Shown here: piece after piece, positions 43,915-53,514 of the stretch
Numbering within the stretch: position 1 is the first letter of the stretch
Layout: every line of letters starts with the position of its first letter
From: Algorimicrobium sp002414705
GTDB taxonomy: Bacteria; Bacteroidota; Bacteroidia; Flavobacteriales; Flavobacteriaceae
Length of the DNA: 64,000 bases
Assembly: GCA_963972425.1 (NCBI GenBank)
Contig: CAXAUF010000002.1
Location: 84,504-148,503 of the forward strand
Direction of reading: 5' to 3'
Notes under the pieces: model-generated
What the model was told of the DNA's origin: nothing
Database searches by the model: none
The model's input: the letters and a program-made list of their open reading frames with translations, nothing else
Made by a program: the position numbers and the translations under genes

Positions 43915-43922
43915 TTCGGTTA
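43892..43922 (+). terminator. Hairpin over the maeB stop, possible weak terminator
   Basis: TAACCGAATCAC (43892-43903) pairs fully with GTGATTCGGTTA (43911-43922) around AAAAAGG, and the stem contains the stop codon. No proper T-run follows, so termination is uncertain. Confidence 0.4.
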
Positions 43923-43932
43923 GTAAACACCT

Positions 43933-43961
43933 TTGTTTTGTCAATAATTTTATTACATTTG
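43933..43961 (+). promoter_or_regulatory. Promoter of ruvA (and probably sprA)
   Basis: TTG at 43933-43935, an 18-base spacer and TACATTTG at 43954-43961. Both elements of the Bacteroidota consensus are present, 22 bases before the ruvA ATG. Confidence 0.7.
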
Positions 43962-43983
43962 AGAGTTAATATATTGTTAATTA

Positions 43984-44565
43984 ATGATTACACACATTCA
44001 AGGAAGACTTGTTGAAAAAAGACCAACAGACGTTGTCATAGACTGCAATGGTGTTGGATACCATTTAAACATTTCACTACATACTTTTTCGCAAATACCA
44101 GATAATGAAAGCCTTAAATTGTATACGCATCTTCAGGTTAAGGAGGATTCGCATACGTTATTCGGTTTTTCATCGCTTGCTGAACGCGAAATTTTTCGTA
44201 TGCTTTTATCGGTTAGTGGCATTGGTGCAAGCACAGCGCGTACCATGTTGTCTTCTTTAACGCCTGTGCAAGTCCGAGAAGGTATTGCACTTGGTGATGT
44301 AGCATTAATACAATCTATAAAGGGTATTGGAGCAAAAACTGCGCAACGCGTTATTTTAGATTTGAAAGATAAAATTTTGAAAGTCTATGATATTGATGAA
44401 AATTCAGGGATTCAAAGCAATACAAACAAAGATGAAGCGTTATCTGCTTTAGAAGTTTTGGGCTTTTTAAGAAAACAGTCCGAACGCGTTGTGGACAAAT
44501 TTTTAAGTCAAGAGCCACAAGCAGATGTCGAAACTATAATTAAGCAAGCGTTAAAAAATTTATAA
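43984..44565 (+). CDS. ruvA: Holliday junction DNA-binding protein RuvA
   Basis: A 193-residue protein that binds four-way junctions and recruits RuvB. The N-terminal OB-fold has 'MITHIQGRLVEKRPTDVVIDCNGVGY' type sequence. Two helix-hairpin-helix motifs follow ('LLSVSGIGASTARTMLSSL' and 'QSIKGIGAKTAQRVILDLK'), then a flexible linker and the C-terminal RuvB-binding three-helix domain ('DEALSALEVLGF'). Full length. sprA begins 6 bases after its stop, so the two genes are probably co-transcribed. Confidence 0.97.
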   Translation: MITHIQGRLVEKRPTDVVIDCNGVGYHLNISLHTFSQIPDNESLKLYTHLQVKEDSHTLFGFSSLAEREIFRMLLSVSGIGASTARTMLSSLTPVQVREGIALGDVALIQSIKGIGAKTAQRVILDLKDKILKVYDIDENSGIQSNTNKDEALSALEVLGFLRKQSERVVDKFLSQEPQADVETIIKQALKNL

Positions 44566-44571
44566 TAGATT

Positions 44572-47500
44572 TTGAATACAACCAACCCTAATTTATATAA
44601 ATCCATAAAAAATTATGTACTTGTTGTTAGTGCGCTTTTGTGTACCGTATTAGCTTGGTCGCAAACAGAGCCTACTGCACAAGACTCCACACAAACAGGA
44701 TTTAATTTAGGCAATATGCAAATGCCAAATCCGTCCAGTATAGAATCCAAGTATAAATATGATCCTATTACAGATCGCTATATTTACACCGAATCTGTTG
44801 GCCAATTTAATATTAACTACCCAATTATATTAACGCCTGAAGAATATCAAAATTTAATTGTTAAGCAAAGTTTACAATCTTACTACAAAGAAAAAATTGA
44901 TGCTTTTGATGGTGTCAAGGAAGGTAGTGAAGAGGAGCAGAAAAACTTATTACCAGAGTTTTATGTCAATTCAGGTTTCTTTGAAACTATTTTTGGGAGT
45001 AATACGATAGAAGTTATTCCACAAGGTTCTGTTGAAATAGATTTAGGTATACTGTTTACTAAGCAAGATAATCCGGCTTTTTCTCCAAGAAATAGAAGTA
45101 GTTTCACCTTTGATTTTGATCAGCGTATCAGTTTAAGTTTACTCGGTAAGGTAGGAACCAGATTGCAAGTGACTGCTAATTATGATACCGAATCTACTTT
45201 CGACTTTCAAAATTTAATTAAATTAGAATACACACCAACCGAAGATGATATAATTCGTAAAATTGAAGTCGGTAACGTGAGTATGCCATTAAATAGTTCT
45301 TTAATTACAGGCGCACAAAGTTTATTTGGTGTTAAAACAGAATTGCAATTTGGAAGAACAACTATTACAGGAGTCTTTTCTGAACAACGATCAGACAGGC
45401 GAACAGTTGTTGCCCAAGGTGGCGGAACTTTAGAAGAGTTTGATTTCTTTGCACGCGATTATGATGAAAATCGTCACTTCTTTTTATCTCATTACTTTAG
45501 AGATAAATATGATGACGCTTTAGCCAGTTATCCATTTATTAATACAAATGTGCAAATAACTCGTATTGAGGTTTGGGTTACTAATAGAACCAATCGTACT
45601 GAAAATGTTCGAAATATTGTAGCACTTCAGGATTTAGGGGAATCTAACCCAAATCCAGCAGATAATGATATATTATTAAATCCTATACCACCAGGATTTC
45701 TGAATGCAGGACCTAATGCGTTTCCAGATAACGGAAATAATGATTTTGATCCCACAACTATTGGATCAGGCTCTGTTTTAAATGATAATATTCGGGATAT
45801 AGCAACCGCTCAACAAGGTTTTGGAAGTTTATCTTCAGTTGTAAATGAAGGTTCTGATTATGCGAAATTAGAAAATGCAAGAAAATTAACGGAAGGTCAG
45901 GAGTATACAGTTGACACACAATTAGGTTACATATCCTTAAACCAACGATTAAATAATGATGAAGTAGTAGCTGTTGCGTTTCAATATACAGTTGGTGGAC
46001 AAGTGTACCAAGTAGGTGAATTTGCCAATGGAGGTGTAGATCCAACAGGAATTGATAATACAGGAACTATTACAACGGTAACAAACAACACTTTAGTTTT
46101 AAAGTTATTGAAAAGTCCAATTACAAATGTGCAACAGCCTATTTGGGACTTAATGATGAAAAATATTTATGATACCGGAGCGTATCAATTAAGTCAAGAG
46201 GACTTTAAATTGAATATTTTTTATAATGAAGCATCACCTTTAAATTTTATATCACCTGTTCCTGGAACACCATTTCCAGACTTTGAAGGAAACCCTGTTC
46301 AAGAAACTACATTACTGCGCTTATTTAATTTAGACCGATTGAACTTTAATAACGATCCACAAGCCAATGGTGATGGATTTTTCGATTTTGTATCTGGTAT
46401 AACCGTTTTACCACAAAATGGAAAAATAATTTTCACGAAAGTAGAACCATTTGGTGAATATTTATTTAATACGTTATCTTTAAGTAACGCGGAAGATTAT
46501 AATAATAACATGACCTATAACGCTAACCAAGCGAAATATGTTTTTGATGTATTATATAAAGAAACCAAAGCGGCTGCTCTAGAAGAAGCAGATAAAAATA
46601 AATTTAAAATAAAAGGACGTTATAAATCGGAAGGTGGTGACGGGATTCCTATTGGTGCTTTTAATGTGCCACGTGGTTCAGTTACCGTTACTGCTGGAGG
46701 AAGAACATTGGTTGAAGGTGTAGATTATACCGTAAATTATCAAGCAGGAACCGTTCAAATTTTAGACGAATCTTTAAAAGCTTCTAATACACCTATTCAG
46801 GTTTCAACAGAAAACAATGCAGTCTTTGGACAACAAACCAAGCGTTTTACAGGATTTAATGTCGAACACAGATTTAATGAAAACTTTGTAATTGGTGGAA
46901 CGTGGATTCATTTAAATGAAAGACCAATTACCCAGAAGGCAAATTACAGTCAAGAGCCTATTAATAACCACATATTCGGATTTAATGGAAACTACTCTAC
47001 TGAAGTGCCATTTTTAACCCGTTTAGTTAACAAGCTTCCAAATATTGATACAGACGTAATGTCCAATGTATCGGTTCGTGGTGAGTTTGCTTATTTAGCG
47101 CCTGGAGCACCTAAAGGAACTGATTTTCAAGGGGAAGCCACATCTTATGTAGATGATTTTGAGGGTTCTCAAAATAATGTCGATTTAAAATCGCCACAAT
47201 CTTGGTTTCTATCCAGTAGACCACGTGGTTTAAATAGTAATAATGACGATGAAAACGGTATAGCTCAAGGTTTTGATCGTGCTATGTTGAACTGGTACAC
47301 CATTGATCCCGTTTTTTATAGTAACAGAAGCCCAGATGGAATTTCAGATGATGATGTTTCAGATTTGTTTACCAGTCGTGTATTTATAAATGAATTATTT
47401 CCAGCACAAGATATTGCACAAGGTCAAACAACAGTTCTTTTTACACTTGATTTAGCTTATTATCCAGATGAGCGTGGTCCTTATAATTTCCAAACAACTA

Positions 47501-50500
47501 ATATTGATATTCCAAGTAGCACCTTAACAAATCCTCAAAACAGTTGGGCAGGAATAACAAGACAATTAACCTCTACAGATTTTGAACAAGCAAACGTAGA
47601 ATATATTGAATTCTGGTTACAGGATCCGTATCAAGAAAACACAGCTAATCCAGGAGGTAAGCTGGTTTTTAATTTAGGGAATATTTCCGAAGATGTTGTT
47701 AAAGATGGCCGTAAACTATATGAAAACGGTTTACCTATTGATGGAAATGTTATAGGTGTTTTACCACAATCACCTTCTTGGAACACGGTTTACCCTCAAA
47801 ATCAATCCTTAATTTATGCCTTTGATACAACTGGTGATGAGCGTACAAACCAAGATGTTGGTTATGATGGTTATGATGATAATGATGAACGTACAATTTT
47901 CCCAGATTATGCATCTTTAGCGGATCCGGCAAATGATAACTATAGCTATTTTCTAAATGTAGATGGCGATATTTTTCAGCGTTATAAAAATTATAATGGT
48001 GTAGATGGTAACTCACCAGATACGTTTTCTGACACGAATCGTGGTTCAACAACTCAACCCGATGTGGAGGATGTGAATCGTGATAATACCATGAATACTA
48101 TTGATAGTTATTTTGAGTATGAATTGGACATAACACCTAGCAATTTAAACATTAACAACCCATATATTGTTGATGTTAAAGAAAACCAGATTAGAACCTT
48201 ACCTAACGGTCAAACTGTTGTACCAAAATGGTATCAGTTTAGAATTCCAGTAGATGATATAGATAGAACATCTATTGGTGGTATTTCCGATTTACGTTCC
48301 ATTCGTTTTGCAAGAATGTATTTAAAAGAATTTACAGAAAAAACAGTATTTCGTTTTGGAACATTGGATTTAGTGCGTAGTGAATGGCGTCGTTATACCC
48401 AAACTTTGGATGCAGATGAAGGTGATCCTGCTCTAGATAACACCGAATTTTCAGTAGGTGTAGTTAGTACATTAAAAAATGATGGTAGCTACCAATCGCC
48501 TCCAGGAGTTGATCCAGAAGAGCTTTTTAATAACAATACCGTTGTTAGGCAAAATGAGCAATCTTTGTTATTAGATGTTTGCGGATTAGAATCTGAAGAT
48601 GGTAGAGCCGTATTTAAAAATATAAATGTGGATATGCGTCAGTATAAGCGTTTACGGATGTTTATGCACGCAGAAGAAGGCGATCAGCCAGGATTGGATG
48701 ATGATGATTTATTCGGTTTTATTAGAATGGGTAACGATTTAACTGAAAATTATTACGAAATTATGGTGCCTCTGAAAGTATCACAAGGACTTTCAAGAGA
48801 AGCACTTTGGCCAGAAGCCAATCAAGTAAACTTACCACTAGAATTACTACAAGAAATAAAGTCCAAATCCATTGCAGCCGGAAACATTAGCAATGTAGAT
48901 CCAACGTATTATGATGTTATTGCAGAGCAATTAAGTGCATCTGTAGTTAATGAATACGATCCCATTCCTGTAGGCGTAGCAGATTCGGATTATTACCATC
49001 GAATTGCTATTGTTGGTAACCCAAACTTTGGCGATATTAGAACCTTAATGGTTGGTGTTAAAAATAGATCATCCTTAAATACATGTGCGGTAGTTTGGCT
49101 TAACGAATTACGCCTATCTGATATGGATAGTGAAGGCGGTTGGGCAGCTGTTTTAAGTATGGATTCCAATATTGCCGATTTTGCAAGTGTAAGTGCAACA
49201 GGACGCAAAAGTACATCTGGCTTTGGAAGTATAGAACAAGGGCCACAAGAACGTAGTCGTGAAGATGTGCAACAGTATGATGTAGTAACTAATGTTAATG
49301 TTGGACAGTTATTACCTAAAAAATGGGGTATTCAAATACCATTTAATTACGGAGTTGGAGAAGAACGGATTACGCCACAGTTTGATGAGTTTTATCGCGA
49401 TATAGAACTGCAAACACAACTAGATAATAATGCCAATCAAGATTCTATTCTAAATGTGAATGAAAATTTCACAAAACGGAAAAGTATAAATTTTATAGGT
49501 GTTCGTAAAATTAGAACAGGTGAAGCTACACCACGTTTTTATGATGTAGAAAATTTTACGGTAAATTATTCTTTTAATAAAATTGAACATCGTGATTTTG
49601 AAATAGAAAGCTCTGTAGATAAAACCATAAGAACAGGTGTAAATTATGCCTATAATTTTGCGCCATTAAATATTGAACCATTTAAGAAAAACGATTCCTT
49701 ATTTATGGGTAAATATTGGAAAATTCTGAAAGACTTTAATTTTAATCCACTTCCAGCTAGTTTTGTTGTAAATTCTAATATTAACAGACAGTTTAATAAA
49801 CAGAAATTTAGAGAGATAGATTTGGGTGGCGGAAATATTGGACTTGAAGAATTATATAGACGTAATTATACGTTCGATTTTGGTTATACTGTAAATTACA
49901 ATTTAACCAAGTCTTTATCCATGAATTTTACAGCGTCCAATGTAAATATAGTTCGAAATTATTTTAAAGATAATATTCTAAATGGCGAACAAGACCCAGA
50001 TTTAGATGTTTGGGATGGCTTTTTTGATTTTGGAGATCCAAACACACAATATCAACAGTTAGGTATTAACTATGAAATACCTTTAAATAAAATTCCAACC
50101 TTTGCCTTTGTTGATGCTACCTACTCTTATAGTGGTGAATTTCAATGGCAAAAAGGATCGGATTTATTTGGCGATTTAGAAGTAGATGGAATTACTTACG
50201 ATTTAGGAAACACCATTTCAAATGCCAACCAGCATAATCTGAATACAACTTTTAATATGACCAAGTTGTATAACTACATTGGTCTAAAAAAGAAACCAAT
50301 TCGTCAAACAGCTGCTGGAAGCCGTGATGTTAAAAAATCGCCAACACCTCCAGGACAAGAAAGTCTGGCAGAAAGCGGACCAATAGCAGACCCAAAAAAA
50401 GCTGCTAAAAATAATACAGGAACTAAACTATTAAATACAGGAATTGGTATAGTTACAGCCGTTAAACGTATTCAAGTTAACTATGCTGAAACCAACGGAA

Positions 50501-51783
50501 CCTATTTACCCGGTTACCTGCAAACACCTGGATTTATTGGTACATTAAAGCCAACAGCAGGTTTTACGTTTGGTAGTCAAAATGATGTGAGAAATATGGC
50601 TGCAAGACGTGGTTGGTTAACACTATATCCTGATTTTAATGAACAGTATCGTGTAAACAAAACGCGTCAATTGGATTATTCTGCGAATATTGAACCTTTC
50701 AACGATTTAAAGATTGATTTAGTTGGTAACAGAATGTATTCTGAAAACTATACAGAAAACTATCGTATTAATGATTTAGGTAGTGAATTAGAATATGAAT
50801 CTTTAACACCAAATGCTTTTGGTAACTTTAATATTTCAACAGTATTAATAAAAACGGCATTCAGTGCTAGTGATGAAATTCAATCACAAACATTTGATGA
50901 CTTTAGAACAAACAGATTAAAAGTCGCTAATAGGTTAGCAGAAGAATTTTACGGAAACACAGCTTTTCCAGTAGATGCAGAAGGCTATCCAGTTGGTTTT
51001 GGTAAAAACAGTCAATCCGTATTATTACCATCATTTTTATCAGCATATTCAGGTCAGAAGGCAGAAAAGGTATCACTAAGTGCTTTTCGGGATGTTCCAA
51101 TACCAAACTGGGATGTTAAGTACACTGGATTAATGAATTTAAAATGGTTTAAAAGTAAGTTTAAACGATTTTCTATTGTACATGGATACCGTTCCAATTA
51201 TACAATTAATCAATTCCGTTCTAATCTAGATTACGACGCTAATAATCCAACAGCCGTAGACCAGAGTGGGAATTTTAAAAATGAAAAATTATACAGTAAT
51301 ATTAATTTAAGCGAAATGTTTAGTCCACTTTTCCGTATTGATATGGAAATGAAAAACTCCATAAAAATTCTGATGGAAATGAAGAAAGACCGTTTGCTTT
51401 CATTGAGTTTTGATAATAATTTAATGACCGAAATTCAAGGAAATGAATATATTGTTGGATTGGGTTATCGTATTAAGGATGTCCGTATTAAATCTAAATT
51501 AGCAGGTCCTAAAAAACGAATTGTTAGCGATTTAAATATGAAAGCAGACGTTTCCGTTCGTGATAATAAAACCATTATTCGGTATTTAGATTTGGAAAAT
51601 AATCAAATAACTTCAGGACAAACCATCTGGTCTGCTAAATTTTCAACAGATTATGCCTTCAGTAAAAACTTGACCGGTATTTTCTATTTTGATTATGCTT
51701 TCTCGGAATACGCTATATCAACAGCATTTCCACAAACAACTATCCGTTCAGGAATTACACTCCGATATACTTTTGGTAATTAA
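44572..51783 (+). CDS. sprA: Type IX secretion translocon SprA (gliding motility)
   Basis: A 2403-residue outer-membrane protein; SprA (Sov in Porphyromonas) forms the very large beta-barrel through which type IX substrates leave the cell, and it is needed for gliding. A signal peptide ends near 'VLAWSQ'. SprA-specific sequence is seen throughout, for example 'RISLSLLGKVGTRLQVTANY' near residue 185, 'ASVSATGRKSTSGFGSIEQ' near 1540, and a C-terminal beta-strand ending 'GITLRYTFGN'. The size matches the family. The start is TTG at 44572: no in-frame ATG precedes the signal peptide. It lies 6 bases after ruvA, with gcvH, a VanZ-like gene, tonB and remB downstream as in Flavobacterium johnsoniae. 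Confidence 0.97.
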   Translation: MNTTNPNLYKSIKNYVLVVSALLCTVLAWSQTEPTAQDSTQTGFNLGNMQMPNPSSIESKYKYDPITDRYIYTESVGQFNINYPIILTPEEYQNLIVKQSLQSYYKEKIDAFDGVKEGSEEEQKNLLPEFYVNSGFFETIFGSNTIEVIPQGSVEIDLGILFTKQDNPAFSPRNRSSFTFDFDQRISLSLLGKVGTRLQVTANYDTESTFDFQNLIKLEYTPTEDDIIRKIEVGNVSMPLNSSLITGAQSLFGVKTELQFGRTTITGVFSEQRSDRRTVVAQGGGTLEEFDFFARDYDENRHFFLSHYFRDKYDDALASYPFINTNVQITRIEVWVTNRTNRTENVRNIVALQDLGESNPNPADNDILLNPIPPGFLNAGPNAFPDNGNNDFDPTTIGSGSVLNDNIRDIATAQQGFGSLSSVVNEGSDYAKLENARKLTEGQEYTVDTQLGYISLNQRLNNDEVVAVAFQYTVGGQVYQVGEFANGGVDPTGIDNTGTITTVTNNTLVLKLLKSPITNVQQPIWDLMMKNIYDTGAYQLSQEDFKLNIFYNEASPLNFISPVPGTPFPDFEGNPVQETTLLRLFNLDRLNFNNDPQANGDGFFDFVSGITVLPQNGKIIFTKVEPFGEYLFNTLSLSNAEDYNNNMTYNANQAKYVFDVLYKETKAAALEEADKNKFKIKGRYKSEGGDGIPIGAFNVPRGSVTVTAGGRTLVEGVDYTVNYQAGTVQILDESLKASNTPIQVSTENNAVFGQQTKRFTGFNVEHRFNENFVIGGTWIHLNERPITQKANYSQEPINNHIFGFNGNYSTEVPFLTRLVNKLPNIDTDVMSNVSVRGEFAYLAPGAPKGTDFQGEATSYVDDFEGSQNNVDLKSPQSWFLSSRPRGLNSNNDDENGIAQGFDRAMLNWYTIDPVFYSNRSPDGISDDDVSDLFTSRVFINELFPAQDIAQGQTTVLFTLDLAYYPDERGPYNFQTTNIDIPSSTLTNPQNSWAGITRQLTSTDFEQANVEYIEFWLQDPYQENTANPGGKLVFNLGNISEDVVKDGRKLYENGLPIDGNVIGVLPQSPSWNTVYPQNQSLIYAFDTTGDERTNQDVGYDGYDDNDERTIFPDYASLADPANDNYSYFLNVDGDIFQRYKNYNGVDGNSPDTFSDTNRGSTTQPDVEDVNRDNTMNTIDSYFEYELDITPSNLNINNPYIVDVKENQIRTLPNGQTVVPKWYQFRIPVDDIDRTSIGGISDLRSIRFARMYLKEFTEKTVFRFGTLDLVRSEWRRYTQTLDADEGDPALDNTEFSVGVVSTLKNDGSYQSPPGVDPEELFNNNTVVRQNEQSLLLDVCGLESEDGRAVFKNINVDMRQYKRLRMFMHAEEGDQPGLDDDDLFGFIRMGNDLTENYYEIMVPLKVSQGLSREALWPEANQVNLPLELLQEIKSKSIAAGNISNVDPTYYDVIAEQLSASVVNEYDPIPVGVADSDYYHRIAIVGNPNFGDIRTLMVGVKNRSSLNTCAVVWLNELRLSDMDSEGGWAAVLSMDSNIADFASVSATGRKSTSGFGSIEQGPQERSREDVQQYDVVTNVNVGQLLPKKWGIQIPFNYGVGEERITPQFDEFYRDIELQTQLDNNANQDSILNVNENFTKRKSINFIGVRKIRTGEATPRFYDVENFTVNYSFNKIEHRDFEIESSVDKTIRTGVNYAYNFAPLNIEPFKKNDSLFMGKYWKILKDFNFNPLPASFVVNSNINRQFNKQKFREIDLGGGNIGLEELYRRNYTFDFGYTVNYNLTKSLSMNFTASNVNIVRNYFKDNILNGEQDPDLDVWDGFFDFGDPNTQYQQLGINYEIPLNKIPTFAFVDATYSYSGEFQWQKGSDLFGDLEVDGITYDLGNTISNANQHNLNTTFNMTKLYNYIGLKKKPIRQTAAGSRDVKKSPTPPGQESLAESGPIADPKKAAKNNTGTKLLNTGIGIVTAVKRIQVNYAETNGTYLPGYLQTPGFIGTLKPTAGFTFGSQNDVRNMAARRGWLTLYPDFNEQYRVNKTRQLDYSANIEPFNDLKIDLVGNRMYSENYTENYRINDLGSELEYESLTPNAFGNFNISTVLIKTAFSASDEIQSQTFDDFRTNRLKVANRLAEEFYGNTAFPVDAEGYPVGFGKNSQSVLLPSFLSAYSGQKAEKVSLSAFRDVPIPNWDVKYTGLMNLKWFKSKFKRFSIVHGYRSNYTINQFRSNLDYDANNPTAVDQSGNFKNEKLYSNINLSEMFSPLFRIDMEMKNSIKILMEMKKDRLLSLSFDNNLMTEIQGNEYIVGLGYRIKDVRIKSKLAGPKKRIVSDLNMKADVSVRDNKTIIRYLDLENNQITSGQTIWSAKFSTDYAFSKNLTGIFYFDYAFSEYAISTAFPQTTIRSGITLRYTFGN

Positions 51784-51794
51784 TAATTATTAGT

Positions 51795-51824
51795 TTGAAA
51801 ATATAAAGCGAATAAATACATTTG
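51795..51824 (+). promoter_or_regulatory. Promoter of gcvH
   Basis: TTG at 51795-51797, a 19-base spacer and TACATTTG at 51817-51824 exactly match the Bacteroidota consensus, 17 bases before the ATG at 51842. Confidence 0.8.
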
Positions 51825-51841
51825 TAAAAAAATATAAAATC

Positions 51842-52222
51842 ATGAATATTCCAGCCGAATTAAAATATACAAAGGACCACGAATGGGTTAAATTAGAAGG
51901 CGATATTGCTACTGTAGGCGTTACAGACTTCGCACAAAGCGAGTTAGGTGATATTGTTTATGTAGAAGTAGAAACCCTAGACGAAACATTAGATGCTGAT
52001 GAAGTGTTTGGAACCGTAGAAGCAGTAAAAACGGTATCTGACTTATTTTTACCTATTGCTGGTGAAATTATTGAGTTTAATGAAGCTCTAGAAGATGCTC
52101 CAGAAACCGTAAATAGCGATCCTTATGGTGCTGGTTGGATGATAAAAGTAAAATGTGCTGATGTTGCAGATGTAGATGGATTACTATCTGCCGATGACTA
52201 TAAAGAACTTATAGGTGCTTAA
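51842..52222 (+). CDS. gcvH: Glycine cleavage system H protein
   Basis: A 126-residue lipoyl carrier that shuttles the aminomethyl group in glycine cleavage. The opening 'IPAELKYTKDHEWVKLEGD' and the lipoylation site Lys63 in 'GTVEAVKTVSDLFLP' are typical, as is 'NSDPYGAGWMIKVK'. The other glycine cleavage genes are not in the window, which is usual because gcvH is often unlinked. Its stop overlaps the GTG start of the VanZ-like gene by 8 bases. Confidence 0.97.
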   Translation: MNIPAELKYTKDHEWVKLEGDIATVGVTDFAQSELGDIVYVEVETLDETLDADEVFGTVEAVKTVSDLFLPIAGEIIEFNEALEDAPETVNSDPYGAGWMIKVKCADVADVDGLLSADDYKELIGA

Positions 52223-52592
52223 AAAGTACGCTTTATTAATTTCTACTGTATATACCATATCGTTGTTAACGGTTAGCTTAATACGGTTAGATTTTGATAA
52301 GATCGAAGATATAGTGCCATCGTTTAGCGATAAACTTTTTCATTTTGCAGCCTATGGTTTATTAACTTGGTTTTGGTTTTATACCTTAAAAATGAAGTTA
52401 AGCTATTCAATATTAAAAACATTGATTGTTGTAGCTATTGCATGTATTGCTTTTGGTACAATTATTGAAGTACTACAAAAAGAATTAACAAATACACGTT
52501 TTTTTGACTTGTATGATATAGCAGCAAATATAGGTGGTGTCTTAATAACGGCTTCACTTCTGCTTATCTACAAAAAAAGTGACGTTAAATAG
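52215..52592 (+). CDS. VanZ-like membrane protein
   Basis: A 125-residue protein with four hydrophobic helices and the VanZ-like pattern: 'SDKLFHFAAYGLLTWFWF' after the first helix and 'GTIIEVLQKELTNTRFFDLYDIAANIGG' type sequence before the last. The family is named for a gene linked to teicoplanin resistance, but its role here is unknown. The start is GTG at 52215, inside the end of gcvH, so it is translationally coupled. It occupies the same place (gcvH-vanZ-tonB) near sprA in other flavobacteria. Confidence 0.88.
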   Translation: MLKKYALLISTVYTISLLTVSLIRLDFDKIEDIVPSFSDKLFHFAAYGLLTWFWFYTLKMKLSYSILKTLIVVAIACIAFGTIIEVLQKELTNTRFFDLYDIAANIGGVLITASLLLIYKKSDVK

Positions 52593-52657
52593 TATTAATC
52601 GTTTGTGTAATTACCAATTTATTGGTTATTTTAGCGAGCAGTAATAAATTTATAATT

Positions 52658-53377
52658 ATGGAACTTAAAAAAAATCCTAAAGCAAATGTAGGCAGAAACA
52701 GCTCTTTGTTCTTTGCCATTGGTTTAGCACTTATGTTGTTTTTAACAAATTATGCTATTAACTACAAAACGTATGATAAATCGTTAATTGATATCGGTAC
52801 TTTAGATATGGGTGACGAATTAGAAGAAGAAGTTCCAATTACTGAAACGATTGCAACACCACCACCACCACCACCACCACCTGCAGCGCCAGAAGTGATT
52901 GAAGTTGTAGAAGATGAAGAAGAGGTAGAGGAAACCGTAATCGAATCAACAGAAACAAGTCAAGACGATGAAATTGTTGAAATTGAAGAGGTAGAAGTTC
53001 AAGAGGTTGAAGAAATAGAAGAAGTTCCTTTTGCTGTTATTGAAAACGTACCAGTTTTTCCAGGTTGCGAAAGCGGTAATAACGAAGCTAAAAAAGCTTG
53101 TATGAATAAAAAGATGAATGATTTCATCGCTAAAAAATTCAATACAGATTTAGCACAAGAATTAGGATTATCTGGTATCCAACAAATTCGTGTATTCTTT
53201 AAAATTGATAAAAATGGTGATATTGTTGATGTAAAAGCAAGAGCACCACACCCAAGTTTAGAAAAAGAAGCTATGCGTGTTATTGGCTTGCTACCAAAAA
53301 TGAAACCAGGAAAACAACGTGGAAAAGCAGTAAGAGTACCTTACTACTTACCTATTAAATTCCAAGTTCAAGACTAA
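52658..53377 (+). CDS. TonB-family energy transducer
   Basis: A 239-residue TonB-like protein that would link the inner-membrane proton motive force to outer-membrane proteins. I use the ATG at 52658 (MELKKNPKANVG); the frame upstream lacks conserved sequence. One N-terminal membrane helix (about 20-38) is followed by an eight-proline run (near residue 68), a very acidic periplasmic stretch rich in Glu and Val (about 75-125), and a C-terminal TonB domain (about 130-239) opening 'ENVPVFPGCESGNNEAKKAC'. The same domain recurs in the next two genes. It has its own terminator. Confidence 0.93.
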   Translation: MELKKNPKANVGRNSSLFFAIGLALMLFLTNYAINYKTYDKSLIDIGTLDMGDELEEEVPITETIATPPPPPPPPAAPEVIEVVEDEEEVEETVIESTETSQDDEIVEIEEVEVQEVEEIEEVPFAVIENVPVFPGCESGNNEAKKACMNKKMNDFIAKKFNTDLAQELGLSGIQQIRVFFKIDKNGDIVDVKARAPHPSLEKEAMRVIGLLPKMKPGKQRGKAVRVPYYLPIKFQVQD

Positions 53378-53404
53378 ACGAAAAACAGTTTTTATATAAA
53401 ATTA

Positions 53405-53440
53405 AAATCCCGTTACTAATTCAGTAACGGGATTTCTTTT
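53405..53440 (+). terminator. Intrinsic terminator after the first tonB-like gene
   Basis: AAATCCCGTTACT (53405-53417) pairs perfectly with 53423-53435 around AATTC, followed by a T-rich run. Confidence 0.85.
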
Positions 53441-53514
53441 TTGGTATGCTTATTGCTTTTTTATCATAATATTAATCTGTCTGCCGTTAAGCAGATCTTC
53501 TAAACTTTAGTATT

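Noticed and set aside
47750..48052. 100-codon minus-strand frame rich in His and Tyr inside sprA
   Set aside because: Antisense to Asp/Asn-rich sprA sequence, with no signal, domain or promoter; the same applies to the 95-codon frame at 45758-46045.
52861..52885. Short CCA-type tandem repeat
   Set aside because: It simply encodes the eight-proline run of the TonB-like protein; such runs are usual in TonB and no wider repeat array is present.
53485..53505. Small inverted repeat (TCTGC...GCAGA) before the second TonB-like gene
   Set aside because: The arms are only five bases and no known operator resembles it; not enough to call a site.
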